A stretch of DNA of 64,000 nt, from assembly GCA_039619475.1 (NCBI GenBank), contig CM077115.1, positions 308,526,734-308,590,733 of the forward strand, given 5' to 3'. The translations under genes were made by a program, and so were the position numbers. Position 1 is the first letter of the stretch; each line of letters begins with the position of its first letter. The notes beneath the pieces are model-generated. The model saw only the letters and a program-made list of their open reading frames with translations, was not told where the DNA came from and did not search any database. Positions 13,587-24,644 of the stretch are shown here, piece by piece. This DNA is from Icerya purchasi (lineage: Eukaryota; Arthropoda; Insecta; Hemiptera; Monophlebidae).

Positions 13587-15556
13587 GATTCTAACAAGGA
13601 AAGTTCACGAGTTGTCAGACGCCGATTTTGATGACATTTTGATACGTTGTAGAATATAAAAAAATATTAGACACGTGTTTTTTTTTGTTTTTTTATCGAC
13701 CCATATGCAGTTTCAAGGGGTTAAAACCACCCCTGAAGTTCACCCCCCGAAAATCGTTTTTTCTAAATATCTCGTCTTTTACTCTATATTTTTTTATAAA
13801 ACAAAATGGAAATTATTTCTGACAAGTAATCCGCAGTGATTTAAGCAGTTGGAGCTGGAATGAAAACACCTTTTTTTGGTCATAATTATAGAATAAAAAA
13901 TTATAAAACAACTTTAAAAAATAAGAAAAACATTTTTTAACACACGCAATTAAAAAATAAAGTTGACGTGTTTCGGCATTTTCACGAATTTCGCCTTTAA
14001 AGTGGATAAAGCACCCGCGTTACAAGAAACGTCAATGAATGCATGCATCAAGTAATCCAATTTCGTGAAAAAATTTGTATATAAAGGTTTTTGAGGTCGC
14101 TGATTACGAATCCGTCATCAGATTTTGTTAATTCAAAATGGCGGATCCAACATGGCGGGAGAAAAGGTCGAAAAAGTGTTAATTTCAATGACAAATTGTA
14201 TACGAGAATTTTTAAGGTCGCTGATTACGAATCTGTTATTAATTTTTGAAAATTCGAATTATCCTGTGCTTTATGACCATATGGAAACCCCTAAAACCCA
14301 GACAGCTATTCGGCCTATGTTTTTATAAACCAACAAACCCCAAACTCCTAAACTCCAGTCAGGCCGAAGGTCCGTGTTTTTAAACCGATAAACCCCAAAC
14401 AGATTGTTTTGACTAAAGTTATAACGAGCAAAATGAATACCACCTTCCTGGACGAGCCAGTGTTAAAAATTAAAGATGTTTATTTTTAAAAATTTTGATT
14501 ATTATATTTCAGATTCTCGCAGATTTATTGAGCATAATAGCAGTACGAATTAGTGATAAATGTTTTGATTTACTTAATGAATGTAATTCTCCTAATGTGT
14601 ATTAAGGTTCATTCTGAAAAAAAAAAAAAATTATTATATAACTAATTAACTTTGGCCACTTATTAATTTATTTTTGTTATTATTTTCGTAAGAAGAGAGT
14701 GATTCCCGTTAAGAAAAATAGATAAAGAAATAAATAAATACATAAGTTGAACCGACCCGATAATTTTTTAAATAAGTAAATTATAAGAACAGTTTTCCAG
14801 TACACCACAATGAATAGTCTTTCGTCTGCTTGCAGTTTAGGAGTTGTGCGGTTTTAGTCATCGGCAATCGGCCTGTCTGCTGTTTAGAGATTTGAAACTG
14901 GATGGTTATAACGCAAATTCTCGTATACAATTTGTCATTGAAATTAACACTTTTTCGACCTTTTTCTTCCGCCATATTAGATTCGCCATTTTGAATTAAC
15001 AATATCTGATGACGAATTCGTAATCAGCGACCTCGAAAACCGTTACATACAAATTTTTTACGAAATTAGATTACTTGATACATGCATCCATTGACATTTC
15101 TTGTAAGGGATGCTTTACCCCCTTTAAAGGTGAAATTCGTAAAAATGCCGAAACACGTCAACTTTATTTTTTAATTGCGTGTGTTAAAAAATGTTTTTCT
15201 TATTTTTTTATGTTGTTTTATAATTTTTTATTCCATAATTATGACCAAAAAAAGGTGTTTTCATTCCCTAGAAAATAGGGTGTGCAACTCCACTGCTTAA
15301 ATCACTGTGGATTACTTGTCCTTTCCACGAAAAATAATTTCCATTTTGTTTCATAAAAAAATATAGAGTAGAAGATGAAATATTTAGAAAAAACGATTTT
15401 CGAGGGTGAACTTTAGGGGTGGTTTTCAACCCTTGAAACTGAATATGGGCCGATAAAAAAAAAAACAAAAAAAACACGACGTATCTAATATTTTCTTATA
15501 CTCTACAACGTATCAAAATCGGCGTCTGACACAACTCGTGTACTTTCCTTGTAAGT
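13587..15556. mobile_element. Fold-back element with ~630-bp inverted arms
   Basis: The arms at about 13587-14212 and 14915-15556 are inverted copies. Both begin with an AACAAGGAAAGT end followed by ACGAGTTG and CAGACGCCG. Both then hold the AAACCACCCCT / CACCCC block, the AAGTAATCC..CAGTGATTTAAGCAGT block, TGAAAACACC, a TTGACGTGTTTCGGCATTTT block, ATCAAGTAATC, GCTGATTACGAAT and a TTCAAAATGGCG block. Two small frames, one in each arm (plus 14125 and minus 15002), start with the same residues (MLIQNG.SNMA), which independently shows the mirror symmetry. The loop of ~700 bp contains no transposase. Arms differ by scattered substitutions and small indels, so the insertion is old. It lies inside the THADA intron. 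Confidence 0.8.
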
Positions 15557-16364
15557 ATAGTACATCCAAGAAGATTGACCACCACCAATCGAAAGATTGA
15601 GGAATAGAAGATGTGTATGTATGTATAGATACGTTATTAACAAATATCGCTGAAATAGCATGTAAGTTCGAATTGCGGTTATTGACGCGGTAATAATACC
15701 TGAATAAATTAATTATATCAAAATTTTGAATTTAATTAACGAGAAAAATGGGTAAAAAATCCGCTATCGGTAATGAAAAAAGAAAAAAAGGAAAAAAGCA
15801 AAATATAAACAAGTTTAAGTGGACGCAATCGCAGAGAACGCTTAATTACGACTAAAATACATCAGCGATTAAATTAGTTTACACTAACTGCAAAAGACAA
15901 TGTTTAATACATTTAAATATGTATCAGTGGTTAAATTATTTACGTTATAATCACGAAAGACAATGTCCGATAAAAATTATGCTTTCATCTTTTATGTTTT
16001 ACCTTTACTAAGTGTACTTGTGCGTCGGTACTTCTTATAAGACGACTAGAGGTTGAGCTTGCTGAAGAATTTTAAACCATATTTAACCGTTATCTTACGA
16101 ATACATAATATAATCTAAAGAGAGAACATGTCTGCCTCAGTTTAATACTAATACACCTAGAAGCAACCAGAAGGTAATTTTTAATTTGTGACTTTTTAAT
16201 CAGAGAATTACTATCAGAGCATCGGGAAGATATTCTTGTAAATACTAATACTACGATTTGATTTATTACTAAGTAAAGAAAATGTAATAAATGTACTTTT
16301 TAAGTGTGAGTATCTGATAACAAGCAAAATACTATTGTATAACGGTGTAGCTAAAAGAAAGTAC
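15557..16364. other. THADA intron next to the upstream exon
   Basis: Intronic AT-rich sequence between the fold-back element and the donor of the THADA exon. No coding region or repeat of note. Confidence 0.4.
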
Positions 16365-17273
16365 CTGGTCTATAGAAATTGGTATGTTTCGATAGTACTG
16401 GAAGAGAACTTTCAAAATGTAGTATTTACGTTTGACTGCCCAAGACATCTGACTGATGACAACGTTCAAAATGTAATCGTGTTTCATGAAAAAACGGCAA
16501 CTAAAATCGAACGGCACGGCGGCGTTATCATTTAATTTGTTGTAACGGATGTCGTTTACTAAGAGCAGATGCGACAAATTTATCGTCGCAGTCATTAGAT
16601 TTTGTATTTCATACTTCAAGTCGTTAGGCGTGTATCCGAGATTATCGGCTACTATATTTAAGACGAAATTGATCGAATTAAAAATGCAGCTACAATTATC
16701 GCTGGACAACCTGTGAAATCGTGGGCTGCCGGTTCGGTCGACGTTCTTTCTATCTGAAATAGCTGCGACATCGTCTTCATTAATATTTGACGATAGCAAT
16801 CGTTTACTAACGGTCAACCATCGATTACAACAGTCGAACAGTAAAATAAAGTCTGCGCAGGTGGCGTGCATACGTTCTAGTTCATTTAAAATAACATCGT
16901 TAAGATAACGAAATAATTGATCGTCCGAGCGGTACCAGCAATTCTCTAGTAGAACCATAAACGCTTGCAGAATGACGTAATGCGTTCGTGTTTTCGCTGC
17001 TCTATCTGCCACGTAAATAGTATGTTCGACGGCATTCACTTCCAACCGGCCATGCGGCGATAAACGAATGTTTAAAATTTTAAATAAATCCGCCAACTCC
17101 GAGCGACAATTTAACACTTTTTGCGCCAACAGGTATAGCAATTTTAGCAATTCTTCCGAATCGAATGGAGTGCGTGCAAAATTATCTCGTTGCAGCAGTC
17201 TGCAAAGGAATTCCCGTACCTCTTGGGTCGAATATCTGTCCAGATCGTGCTTATCGATCAATCTATCGAATGC
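16365..17273 (-). CDS. THADA: THADA / Trm732-like protein, upstream exon
   Basis: This exon encodes 303 residues of the HEAT-repeat part of THADA that precede the exon at 4494-5901. The best match to human THADA is near its end: SWAVKRKYYILKVL corresponds to the conserved LEWHIKGKYTCLGCL block, and ISIDQ to the ILAIDK that follows. Before that, FVLNIVADNLGYTPNDLKYE fits the LLEYVYTHWEHPLDALRHQ segment. An in-frame TAG is part of the acceptor (ATATAG) directly before 17273. The donor GTACTT follows CAG at 16365, giving exactly 303 codons in phase 0. Beyond the donor the frame runs only 11 more codons. The start of the protein lies further upstream and was not found. The next exon downstream should supply about 80-100 residues not seen here. 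Confidence 0.8.
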
Positions 17274-19500
17274 CTATATGAAATAATTTCGGAAAATGAC
17301 CAAATAACATTAATCAGCACACACATCTTACTAATTACAAAATAACACGCTTTTCCTTTATAAAGTCATGAAATCGAAATAATTCACTTTATCGGAGAAT
17401 ATAAACGCATAATTTTCTTCTTAAAGTTAATAACTAGTTATGTTTACGCGTATTTGCCATCCGATTAAGTTTCGGTGGCTAAAATGGTAGTACTTGTAAC
17501 GTGTTCAAAGAAAGACGGGAAATAAAACGAAATCTATGAAATGAACTTCGAATTGTATACACTGTAAATAATTGCAGGGAGGAAAGTTGTTCTATCTTCT
17601 GCTCCTTCGCCATTGGATGAATTTCGTTTCGTCGATATGAACAACGCCAATTATGGTCGTCCTGAATTGATGTACCCTTGAAAGATAAATAAGAATATAC
17701 CTTATATTATTTTTTGCTCCTTTTTTCATTTAACATTGGCATGGTCCAGTCTTCGTCACTTTCGTATAAGAAATATTTTCCTAGAAGTTGAGAAAAGTGC
17801 TTTTACCAGACTTTTTACCTTGCACAACGAAAACAATAATATTGCTAGTTAGCCCGAGATGTCGTCGCGATGGCCTAGTTGCTGGAGCGCTTGACTTCCG
17901 TTACGGAAATCTTCAATTCCATGACAGAATATGCGCGCTAGATCGTATACAGCAATAGACACACTTCTTGGAGGCTGCATTTGTATCTCGTGAAATCAAA
18001 AACATTTTACAATCAGTTCCAAGTCTTCTAATTCTTTTACGAATTAAAAAATAGTCTCATACTCGTGATCGAGTGAGAATAGAATAATATGAAATCGGTT
18101 AATTCATTGGTATAATATTTCCTTCTTTTTTTTTTTGTTTTTTTCAATGTAAGCCTAACCAAAAACTATCATTTAGTTCAGTCAAAAAGTTAAGCTATAA
18201 GTGTAACTTTTAAATGCAAACAGTTTACATAGAATAACCATAATATACATAGTACAAGTGGCGGTGCAAAGTACGATATAACCAAACGCCGATTCGTAGT
18301 AATTGAAACCTAAAACCGCTTTTTTTTTTCTTTTTTTTTTTTTTTTCGTAAAAAACGGCCAATTAAATATAAAGTAATTCAAATTTGTTCTAAACTACTT
18401 ACACTGACCGCTACGAAATAAATACGAGTTTGCTTCGATGCGGCTAGTGCAGCCACCTACCGAACCACCGACGAACTAGTCTTTTAAAACATTATGTTAA
18501 CTAGTGATAGAGTGCTCTCATCTTCGGTATGACAATTTCTCATTTCGCTGCGGGTGCTTCAATAAAAGTATATGTGTGTAGGTTTACAATGAATATTATT
18601 TTACAAAAAAAAGATCATTTGGAATTGATAACGTTATCGCGCTTTGGCCTTTTTCGAAGTATATTGCGCTCAATATATCGGATTCATGCTTTCTTCCAAT
18701 TTCACCATTATCGTATTTTCATACTCGTCTTGCGGGTAGGCTCTTGGGAAAACACGGTTCACATTTGCGTCTCTAAACTCAAATCGTTGACCTGATAATG
18801 TATTTTTTTAATAACGGAAAAGGCCCCAATAGCTGCACGGATCCAGATGCAACTTTGTTCGTTGCATCGAAACGAACTCTCAGTCTTTTCAGAGTAGCCA
18901 TTGTATAATAAGTTCCTTTGCGAGAAAGTAAGAAACATTATATGCTCATTACTCCTGTAGAGAAGATACCGAGATATACGGAACCTGTGCAACGGAATAG
19001 AGACACAAGTCCCAAAAACGCGTCAACTGATAAATTCGATGAACTACGAGAGTTGAAAAAATAATGAATGTCATTTAGATAAATATAGGGAATAAAATTT
19101 AATCGTGGCAATTGCGCATCAGCCGAGAAGATGCACCAAACATGATGCGATAGTTTCAAAGAAATATAAATATCCTTTAAGCGACATCTGTAAAAATAAA
19201 TGCTCGCGATTCAACGAGTACTGTGATGTTAAAAAATCTTTGAATATTCTTTAGTAAGATTTCCAAAGTCTGGGAAATCGGATGCTAGATTACCACGAAT
19301 GATGGGTAAAAATGATTGAATACTCGCAGAATACCTTTAGGTCCGCTTTCAGTAAAAATCTGTAAACAAAATGTTCTGCGCGCATCGATAAAAATGTTAC
19401 GCAGCTAGTTTTAAGCAAAGAATACGACGGTAGGCTGAAGAGTAATACACACATGCTTGTAGAACGCGAACGAAATGAGCTACAGAAGCGCGCCGGGTGG
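17274..19500. other. Intron or intergenic DNA with degenerate unknown coding-like stretch
   Basis: Upstream of the visible THADA exon. A T-run sits at 18321-18346. The minus strand of 18530-19160 contains adjoining open frames that together look like a decayed gene (for example FEFRDANVNRVFPRAYPQDE), but I do not recognise the family. No intact gene. Confidence 0.3.
17862..17945 (+). repeat. tRNA-derived SINE head or tRNA relic
   Basis: The stretch has a TGGCCTAGTTGCTGGAGCGC block at 17871-17890 that matches an RNA polymerase III A box (TRGYNNAGYNGG with one change). At 17910-17921 it has a decayed B box (CTTCAATTCC against GGTTCGANTCC). The spacing of about 35 bases is right for a tRNA. The acceptor stem and CCA end cannot be paired, so this is not a working tRNA gene. 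A SINE remnant is the likeliest reading. Confidence 0.45.
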
Positions 19501-19559
19501 CATTCATAAGTAACATTCATCCTTTACATGCACGCGCAGTTTGAAGTCCTTGCATCCAT

Positions 19560-20590
19560 CTGGTGTGTTGTGAGCAGCGTAAATACGGAGACGTGTTCTA
19601 GTGTTATGTCAACGAGATGGGTTAAAAGGATGTTTGTGGTGACGATGTTGTTGATAGGTCCACTGTCAATCGATGAGTAATAAAATTTCGTGATCGTGGC
19701 CCTGGAAAAGCCATAATTGTTGATGAAACGCGCAGCGGACGTCCCATCATAGCCACAGACGATAAGCATGACAAACTTGTTGATGATTTGATTCAAAATG
19801 ACCAGCGAATCACTCAACAGCATATCGCAAATCATGTTGGAATATCCAAAAGAAACGTGTCGGCTTCATTATTGAACAATTGGGATACCGTTTTAATCTG
19901 TGCACGATGGGTAGCACGCCGTTTAACAGACGAGAACAAACAGCGTCGAGTGGAATGCTGCCAGCAACTTTTGCAGCGCTACCGTGACAAAAGAGATAAC
20001 TTTCTTTTGAATATCGTGACGAGGGACGAGCCATGAGTGAATCATTACGACCTGGAAGAGAAAATACAAAGCGCTGAATATCGACATTTGTCTTCTCTGA
20101 AGACAAAAAAAAAATTCGAAACACAACCATCCGCAAAGAAAATTCTTTTGACTGTGTTTTGGGGGATGCTCATCGAGTTTATGTGACCGATTATTTGGAA
20201 CGACGAGCAACAATAAATTCCTCTCAATAGAGACTCTAAAACACATTCGCCGTCGAGTTTGTCGTGTTAGAGGCAGTCTGGAGTCGATAATCTTGCAACG
20301 TGATAATGCTCGTCCACACAACTCGCGCGCAACTGAAGAGCCAAGGAGAAAGCTGAAGTTTGAACCGATTCCACACCCTCCTTATTCCCCCGATCTTGCG
20401 CCTTGCGATTTTTATCTTTTTCCTCTACTAAAGAGAGACCTCGAGGGTAATCATTACACCTCGGATGATGAAGTAAAAGCAGCTATCAAGTCTTGCATTT
20501 GAGAAAAGTCGGAAGAATTTTTCAGTGACAGAATAAAAAAAAATTGTTACACATTGTTGGGAAAAATGTGTTAGTCTTAACGGTGACTAT
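19560..20590 (+). pseudogene. mariner transposase pseudogene
   Basis: Plus-strand fragments give a mariner transposase in order. First VDRSTVNRWVIKFRD and DETRSGRP (about 19650-19745). Then a helix-turn-helix block ITQQHIANHVGISKRNVSAS at 19807-19866, CARWVARRLTDENKQRRVEC at about 19900-19960, and LLNIVTRDEP at about 20003-20035, where the first catalytic Asp region (usually VTGDETW) is altered and followed by a stop. Then a K-I-L-L-T-V-F-W block near 20138-20160, an RDNARPHNS block at about 20299, and the signature HPPYSPDLAPCDFYLFPLLK at 20371-20430. Several in-frame stops and frameshifts make it inactive. The inverted repeats could not be delimited; the end near 20590 is an estimate. Confidence 0.85.
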
Positions 20591-20846
20591 GTTGAAAAAT
20601 AAATAAATAATTTTAAAGCTTAAGAAGTGTACTTTAATTTACTGTTTGCCCGATCTTGCTATTTTTTTTTCGTTTGCTTTCTACAAACATGTGTGCATTA
20701 GTTTTCAGCTGACCCTCGTACTAATCGATATTTCCAAATCTATGATAAAAAAAGAAATTTTAAACATCGGACAGTCGTCCCAAATTCGAATTTAGAACTA
20801 AGTCATCCGTAAGAAAGAGGCGAGTTTTGATTTAAATCTAGTGAAC

Positions 20847-20868
20847 TAATAATAATAATAACAATAAC

Positions 20869-20954
<86 letters not shown>
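20847..20954. repeat. (AAT)n microsatellite
   Basis: About 108 bases of AAT/TAA repeats, with two AAC interruptions near the left end and an uninterrupted run to the right. Confidence 0.97.
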
Positions 20955-20955
<1 letters not shown>

Positions 20956-21182
20956 GTTTAAGTTACCGAAAAATAATAGGCGACATTAATAGTTTTCACA
21001 TTATATGCAACATAAAAAGTGGCATATTTTGATTTTATAGGTTCGTTAACTCTAAATCGAGGAAATTTATTAACTATTGTACAACGATTCGAACAGCAGA
21101 AATTACCGAAAATCGAATTAATCGGGAAAAGTCCAAAATAAGCAAGTCGTCCAACATCAATCATTCGCTGTAATTCCAAAGA
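20955..21182 (-). pseudogene. Possible degenerate SMYD-type SET domain fragment
   Basis: A minus-strand frame ending next to the AAT microsatellite reads LELQRMIDVG, then FGLFPINSIFGNFCCSNRCT, then VNEPIKSKYATFYVAYNV. The pattern G-L-F/Y-P-x-x-S-x-x-N-x-x-C-x-x-x-C followed by an I-K-S strand resembles the SMYD core (GLYPxxSLLNHSCxPNC, then rxIxxGEEIxxxY). Key residues are changed: NHSC has become NFCC, and GEE is lost. Upstream minus frames to 21637 are shifted and stop-ridden. I infer a decayed copy, but the match is short and by eye. Confidence 0.3.
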
Positions 21183-21639
21183 CTTTTCTACAAAAAACCA
21201 GTTTCAGAACAGCGGTAGAACGTAATACCGAAATAGGCACTCAAATGCAGCAGTCGGAAATAATCGGAAACAAAGACAGGAATAGTTGTGTCCGATACGA
21301 CTCTCGATCCTTCGAAAAATGAAACCAACTCACCAAGAACAGTTCAAAACCTAACTATAGAACTCTGCAGATAGGAAATCTTGATCGCGAAGAAGTGAAA
21401 ACAGATTTCAAAATACGAAAAAAAAGAAAAAATCGGGCGGCTATTTAGAGAACTAAAAGATTCATCGTTAAAAGTAAACGAGATGGCAATATTTCCGAAG
21501 GCGAGAATTGTGAATAGCGCGGAACAACGGAATAAATAATTCGTAATCAAGCTGGATCCAGAGGGAATATTGCGGCCCAGTTTTTTTCTGTTGACCACCC
21601 TGGAGGGGAGATGAATTCTCCGATACACCCAATTCAATT

Positions 21640-23486
21640 TCAGATTAACTATATACTAGTAGATGATTGCGGGTCGAAAACGAATACTATCGCATTAACA
21701 CTTTTACGGCAAAACCTTAAAAGGCAAAAAAAGAAAAAAAATCCAGTCATACTACAAATGATCGCGATGCATTCAACTATAATTATATTGCGCACAGAGA
21801 TTAATTGTTTAATTTCAGCAAAACCGGCTAACTATTGTATCACATTGAAATAAAAAATGAACACTGCATTCCGCTCCCGAAGCGCATCGGAAATTCTAAA
21901 TTCAACTCGTGACTTTTAGTTTTTGTGGTTAGCGCTAAAAGTCCGGTGTTTGAATATCAACCGATAAACGGTTTCGTCGTTAAGGTGAACATTTCCCCTA
22001 TCCGTTTCAACAATTATCCGAGAATATAGATATGGACACTATAATTACCGTTTCTAGCTGCTTTCGATGGCCACACTTCATCGGTTCGTCAGCGTCAATA
22101 TTATCCATTATTTATATATATATATATATATTCGCGCAATTTTCACTGAAATTAAATCAACATATTTAATTACATATTATTATGTTAAATTCCGGCAACA
22201 CGCCAGGAAGAAGCGGATACATGCTAAAAATACTTTAAAAATGTGTAATTAGGAGAGAAATATTAAATTTAAACAACATAAAAAGCTGATTTTCTGCCGT
22301 TAACCTATAGCAGGACATAAACAAGTATCGATAATAATGATTTTACTAAACATTTAAGGAAATTTTTTAAGATCAACACATTCTCGAAAGTGGCAAAATT
22401 ATTTACGAAACTTAATTCGTATATGTAAATAATATCTAACAGTTTTAAGTGATATTTAATTCGTTCGATATATTTGTATTTTATTCTCATTCCGAATTAC
22501 CATAGTTTTAATCTTTACTGCAACTAAAGCTGGTAAAGAAAATTTGTGTTGTCTTTAAAATATCCGATAAAATTATAATTATTTTCCTAAAATTGTTACA
22601 ATCTTTTATGTCGCAACTCTGCCGCCACTAAACCGTCACTTTTAAAACTGCATTTGCATAGGGCTATCACCTCAATGCAACCTCGGGATCATTTTCGATA
22701 ATTCCGCTCGAGTCCAAGAGAGACACTACGGCAGCACTGAATGCTGACAATATGGTCATATTTTCTGCAATTATTTCTTTCTCAATTAACAACGCCCAGC
22801 AGTCGAGCATTGTGAAACATTCAATAAACGGCAGCTGGCGATTAATTTTAACAGAACCGATGCAAGACGTTTTACTTTTTTCTTAGGCGACATGTATTTC
22901 CGAATAATCTTCAAATTAGCGATGGTACATACTACTGAATACGATTAATTCGACCGAACATAACGCGCATGATGTACAGATTGCACGTATGTACACAACC
23001 GTAATAAACATATGGTATTTTCAGCATGTCAATAATATTACATAAAGCAGAGCCAATGTTATAAACTAGAACTCGGTGGTAAAAAATCGTCATGTGAAAT
23101 GTTTTTATGATCAGCAATCAAACAGTTTAATCTTATACATTTTGCACTTGTTTAACATGCAGCAATTAAACAACTATTCGCATTTGTGATTTCACATAAC
23201 TCAACCCGTTACATATGTACGACAAATACAAACGTCACAAGCTGCAACATATATCATAGGTTTTTATATTAATCTACATACAGCGTCGAGGAGTTCCGCG
23301 TTTTTATGACTTATTGTTACATAAATACACAGCAACGTCCTCTATATTATACATTTTTTGACGTGAAACGTCTTGAAAATCGCTCGTGAAACGAAATAGT
23401 GAAACGAAATTGCGCAACGCAACGACTATTATTTTTCACCGCATATATTTATATATATCTTTACATATCTATATATATTTATATAT
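21640..23486. other. No gene recognised
   Basis: AT-rich sequence with a TA repeat at about 22112-22131. A weak tRNA-like motif pair occurs at 21930-21962 (GTGGTTAGCGC and a decayed B box), not strong enough to call. Confidence 0.35.
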
Positions 23487-24460
23487 TTTTTTATATATAT
23501 AAAACTCGGCCATTTTAGCGTCTCAAGGGGCTATGCCCCTTGACCCCTCTTGGTCACATTTCTATCTCTTTCTCTTCTGTACTTTGTATAAAATGATCAA
23601 AATTTACAACGTAATTCTAAATCGGTCCATATGAATACTCGTATAATAACATAATCACAGAAATCCTATAAAATATAATAAACATTACATAAAATTGGGA
23701 CATTTTGCGTTCAAAAATGTTATATTATTACAGCAAATTACTCAGTGCTAAACTCGAACATAGGCAGTTACCAACTAGAACAATAAGAAAAAGGACTAGA
23801 TATTGCGATAAATTCTTGCTATGTACGATCTAGGGGGATCAACAGTGAAATAGACGCAATGTAGAGGAAGAGGTATTAATAAAATTAATGGGGAAGATAC
23901 CAACGGAAATTCGAAATGAAAAAAATCTGGAGAAACAGAAAACAAGGTTAAAATTTGGTTGATAGCATGATGTAAAGAGCAATAGAAATAATAACAAAAA
24001 ATAATAATAATAATAATAATTATTGGCTACGTTGACATGAGACTTGTTACTATCTCCAGTTTTAAACTGCTAATGAGAGAGTGGCAGTTGTATAAAAATT
24101 ATATTGTATTATTGTAATATATGTGTTATCATATTAAGGTATTGTAATAGGAAATATTATTTTAGATGATGGTTGTAGAATAAATTATAAATAACGAGTG
24201 TAGATTTTGTAGTTTAGTAATATGTAAGTTAACACTTTTTATATTGTAACAGAAGGTACACTTAAGTTAAGTTGATGTTATATTGTACAAATAAATGATA
24301 TAATTATGTTGGGAACCCACAGATGGGATAGTGCCTTGTGGGATCCGCAAATTATTATTTGACAAAAAAAAACAAACATAAAATTGGGACATTTTTTTAG
24401 GGCCTATATTCTAATGGGGGGGGCGGGGGGGCAGCCTAAGAATTACGTTGTAATTATTAT
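23487..24460 (-). repeat. Interspersed repeat copy, interrupted by a LINE insertion
   Basis: The plus strand shows AACTCGGCCATTTTAG, a block AAGGGGCTATGCCCCTTGAC at 23525-23544, then a tract with TTTGTATAAAATGATCAAAA, AATCCTATAAAATATAATAA and ATAAAATTGGGACATTTT. It resumes after the insertion at 24396 with CCTAAGAATTACGTTGTAAT. The same blocks in opposite orientation form the repeats at 35185-35735, so this is a dispersed family of about 350 bp. No coding capacity or clear superfamily signature. The GGGGC..GCCCC part is self-complementary and could form a short hairpin. Confidence 0.7.
23707..24375 (+). mobile_element. 5'-truncated LINE 3' end with 20-bp target-site duplication
   Basis: A 669-bp insertion flanked by a direct repeat ACATAAAATTGGGACATTTT, at 23687-23706 and 24376-24395. 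It interrupts another repeat whose sequence continues on both sides. Near its 5' end a plus frame reads MGKIPTEIRNEKNLEK and FKTRLKFWL, matching the last residues of jockey/CR1-type ORF2 proteins (LPxEIRNxxxLxxFKxxLKxWL). It ends in an A-rich tail before 24375. Truncated 5' end, A tail and long target duplication are the marks of target-primed reverse transcription. Confidence 0.75.
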
Positions 24461-24607
24461 ATATAAAAATACTTAAACCGATATAGGCATTTCACGTTAA
24501 ATCAACGTCCCTGTGCCTCAGCACAGCCACACCCAAATTTTTTTTTATATATTTCTCCCACTGCCGACATATTCAGTTATATATTCATATCGTATTTTAG
24601 TGTAAAC

Positions 24608-24644
<37 letters not shown>
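24608..24644. repeat. (TTA)n microsatellite
   Basis: About 12 uninterrupted TTA units. Confidence 0.95.

Noticed and set aside
14125..15002. Two small mirrored frames (plus 14125 and minus 15002) as genes
   Set aside because: They are the two arms of the fold-back element and diverge outside the arms.
18530..19160. Set of overlapping small frames, possible receptor or transposon pseudogene
   Set aside because: No family motif could be named with confidence.
21930..21962. tRNA-like boxes
   Set aside because: The B box is too decayed and no cloverleaf can be drawn.
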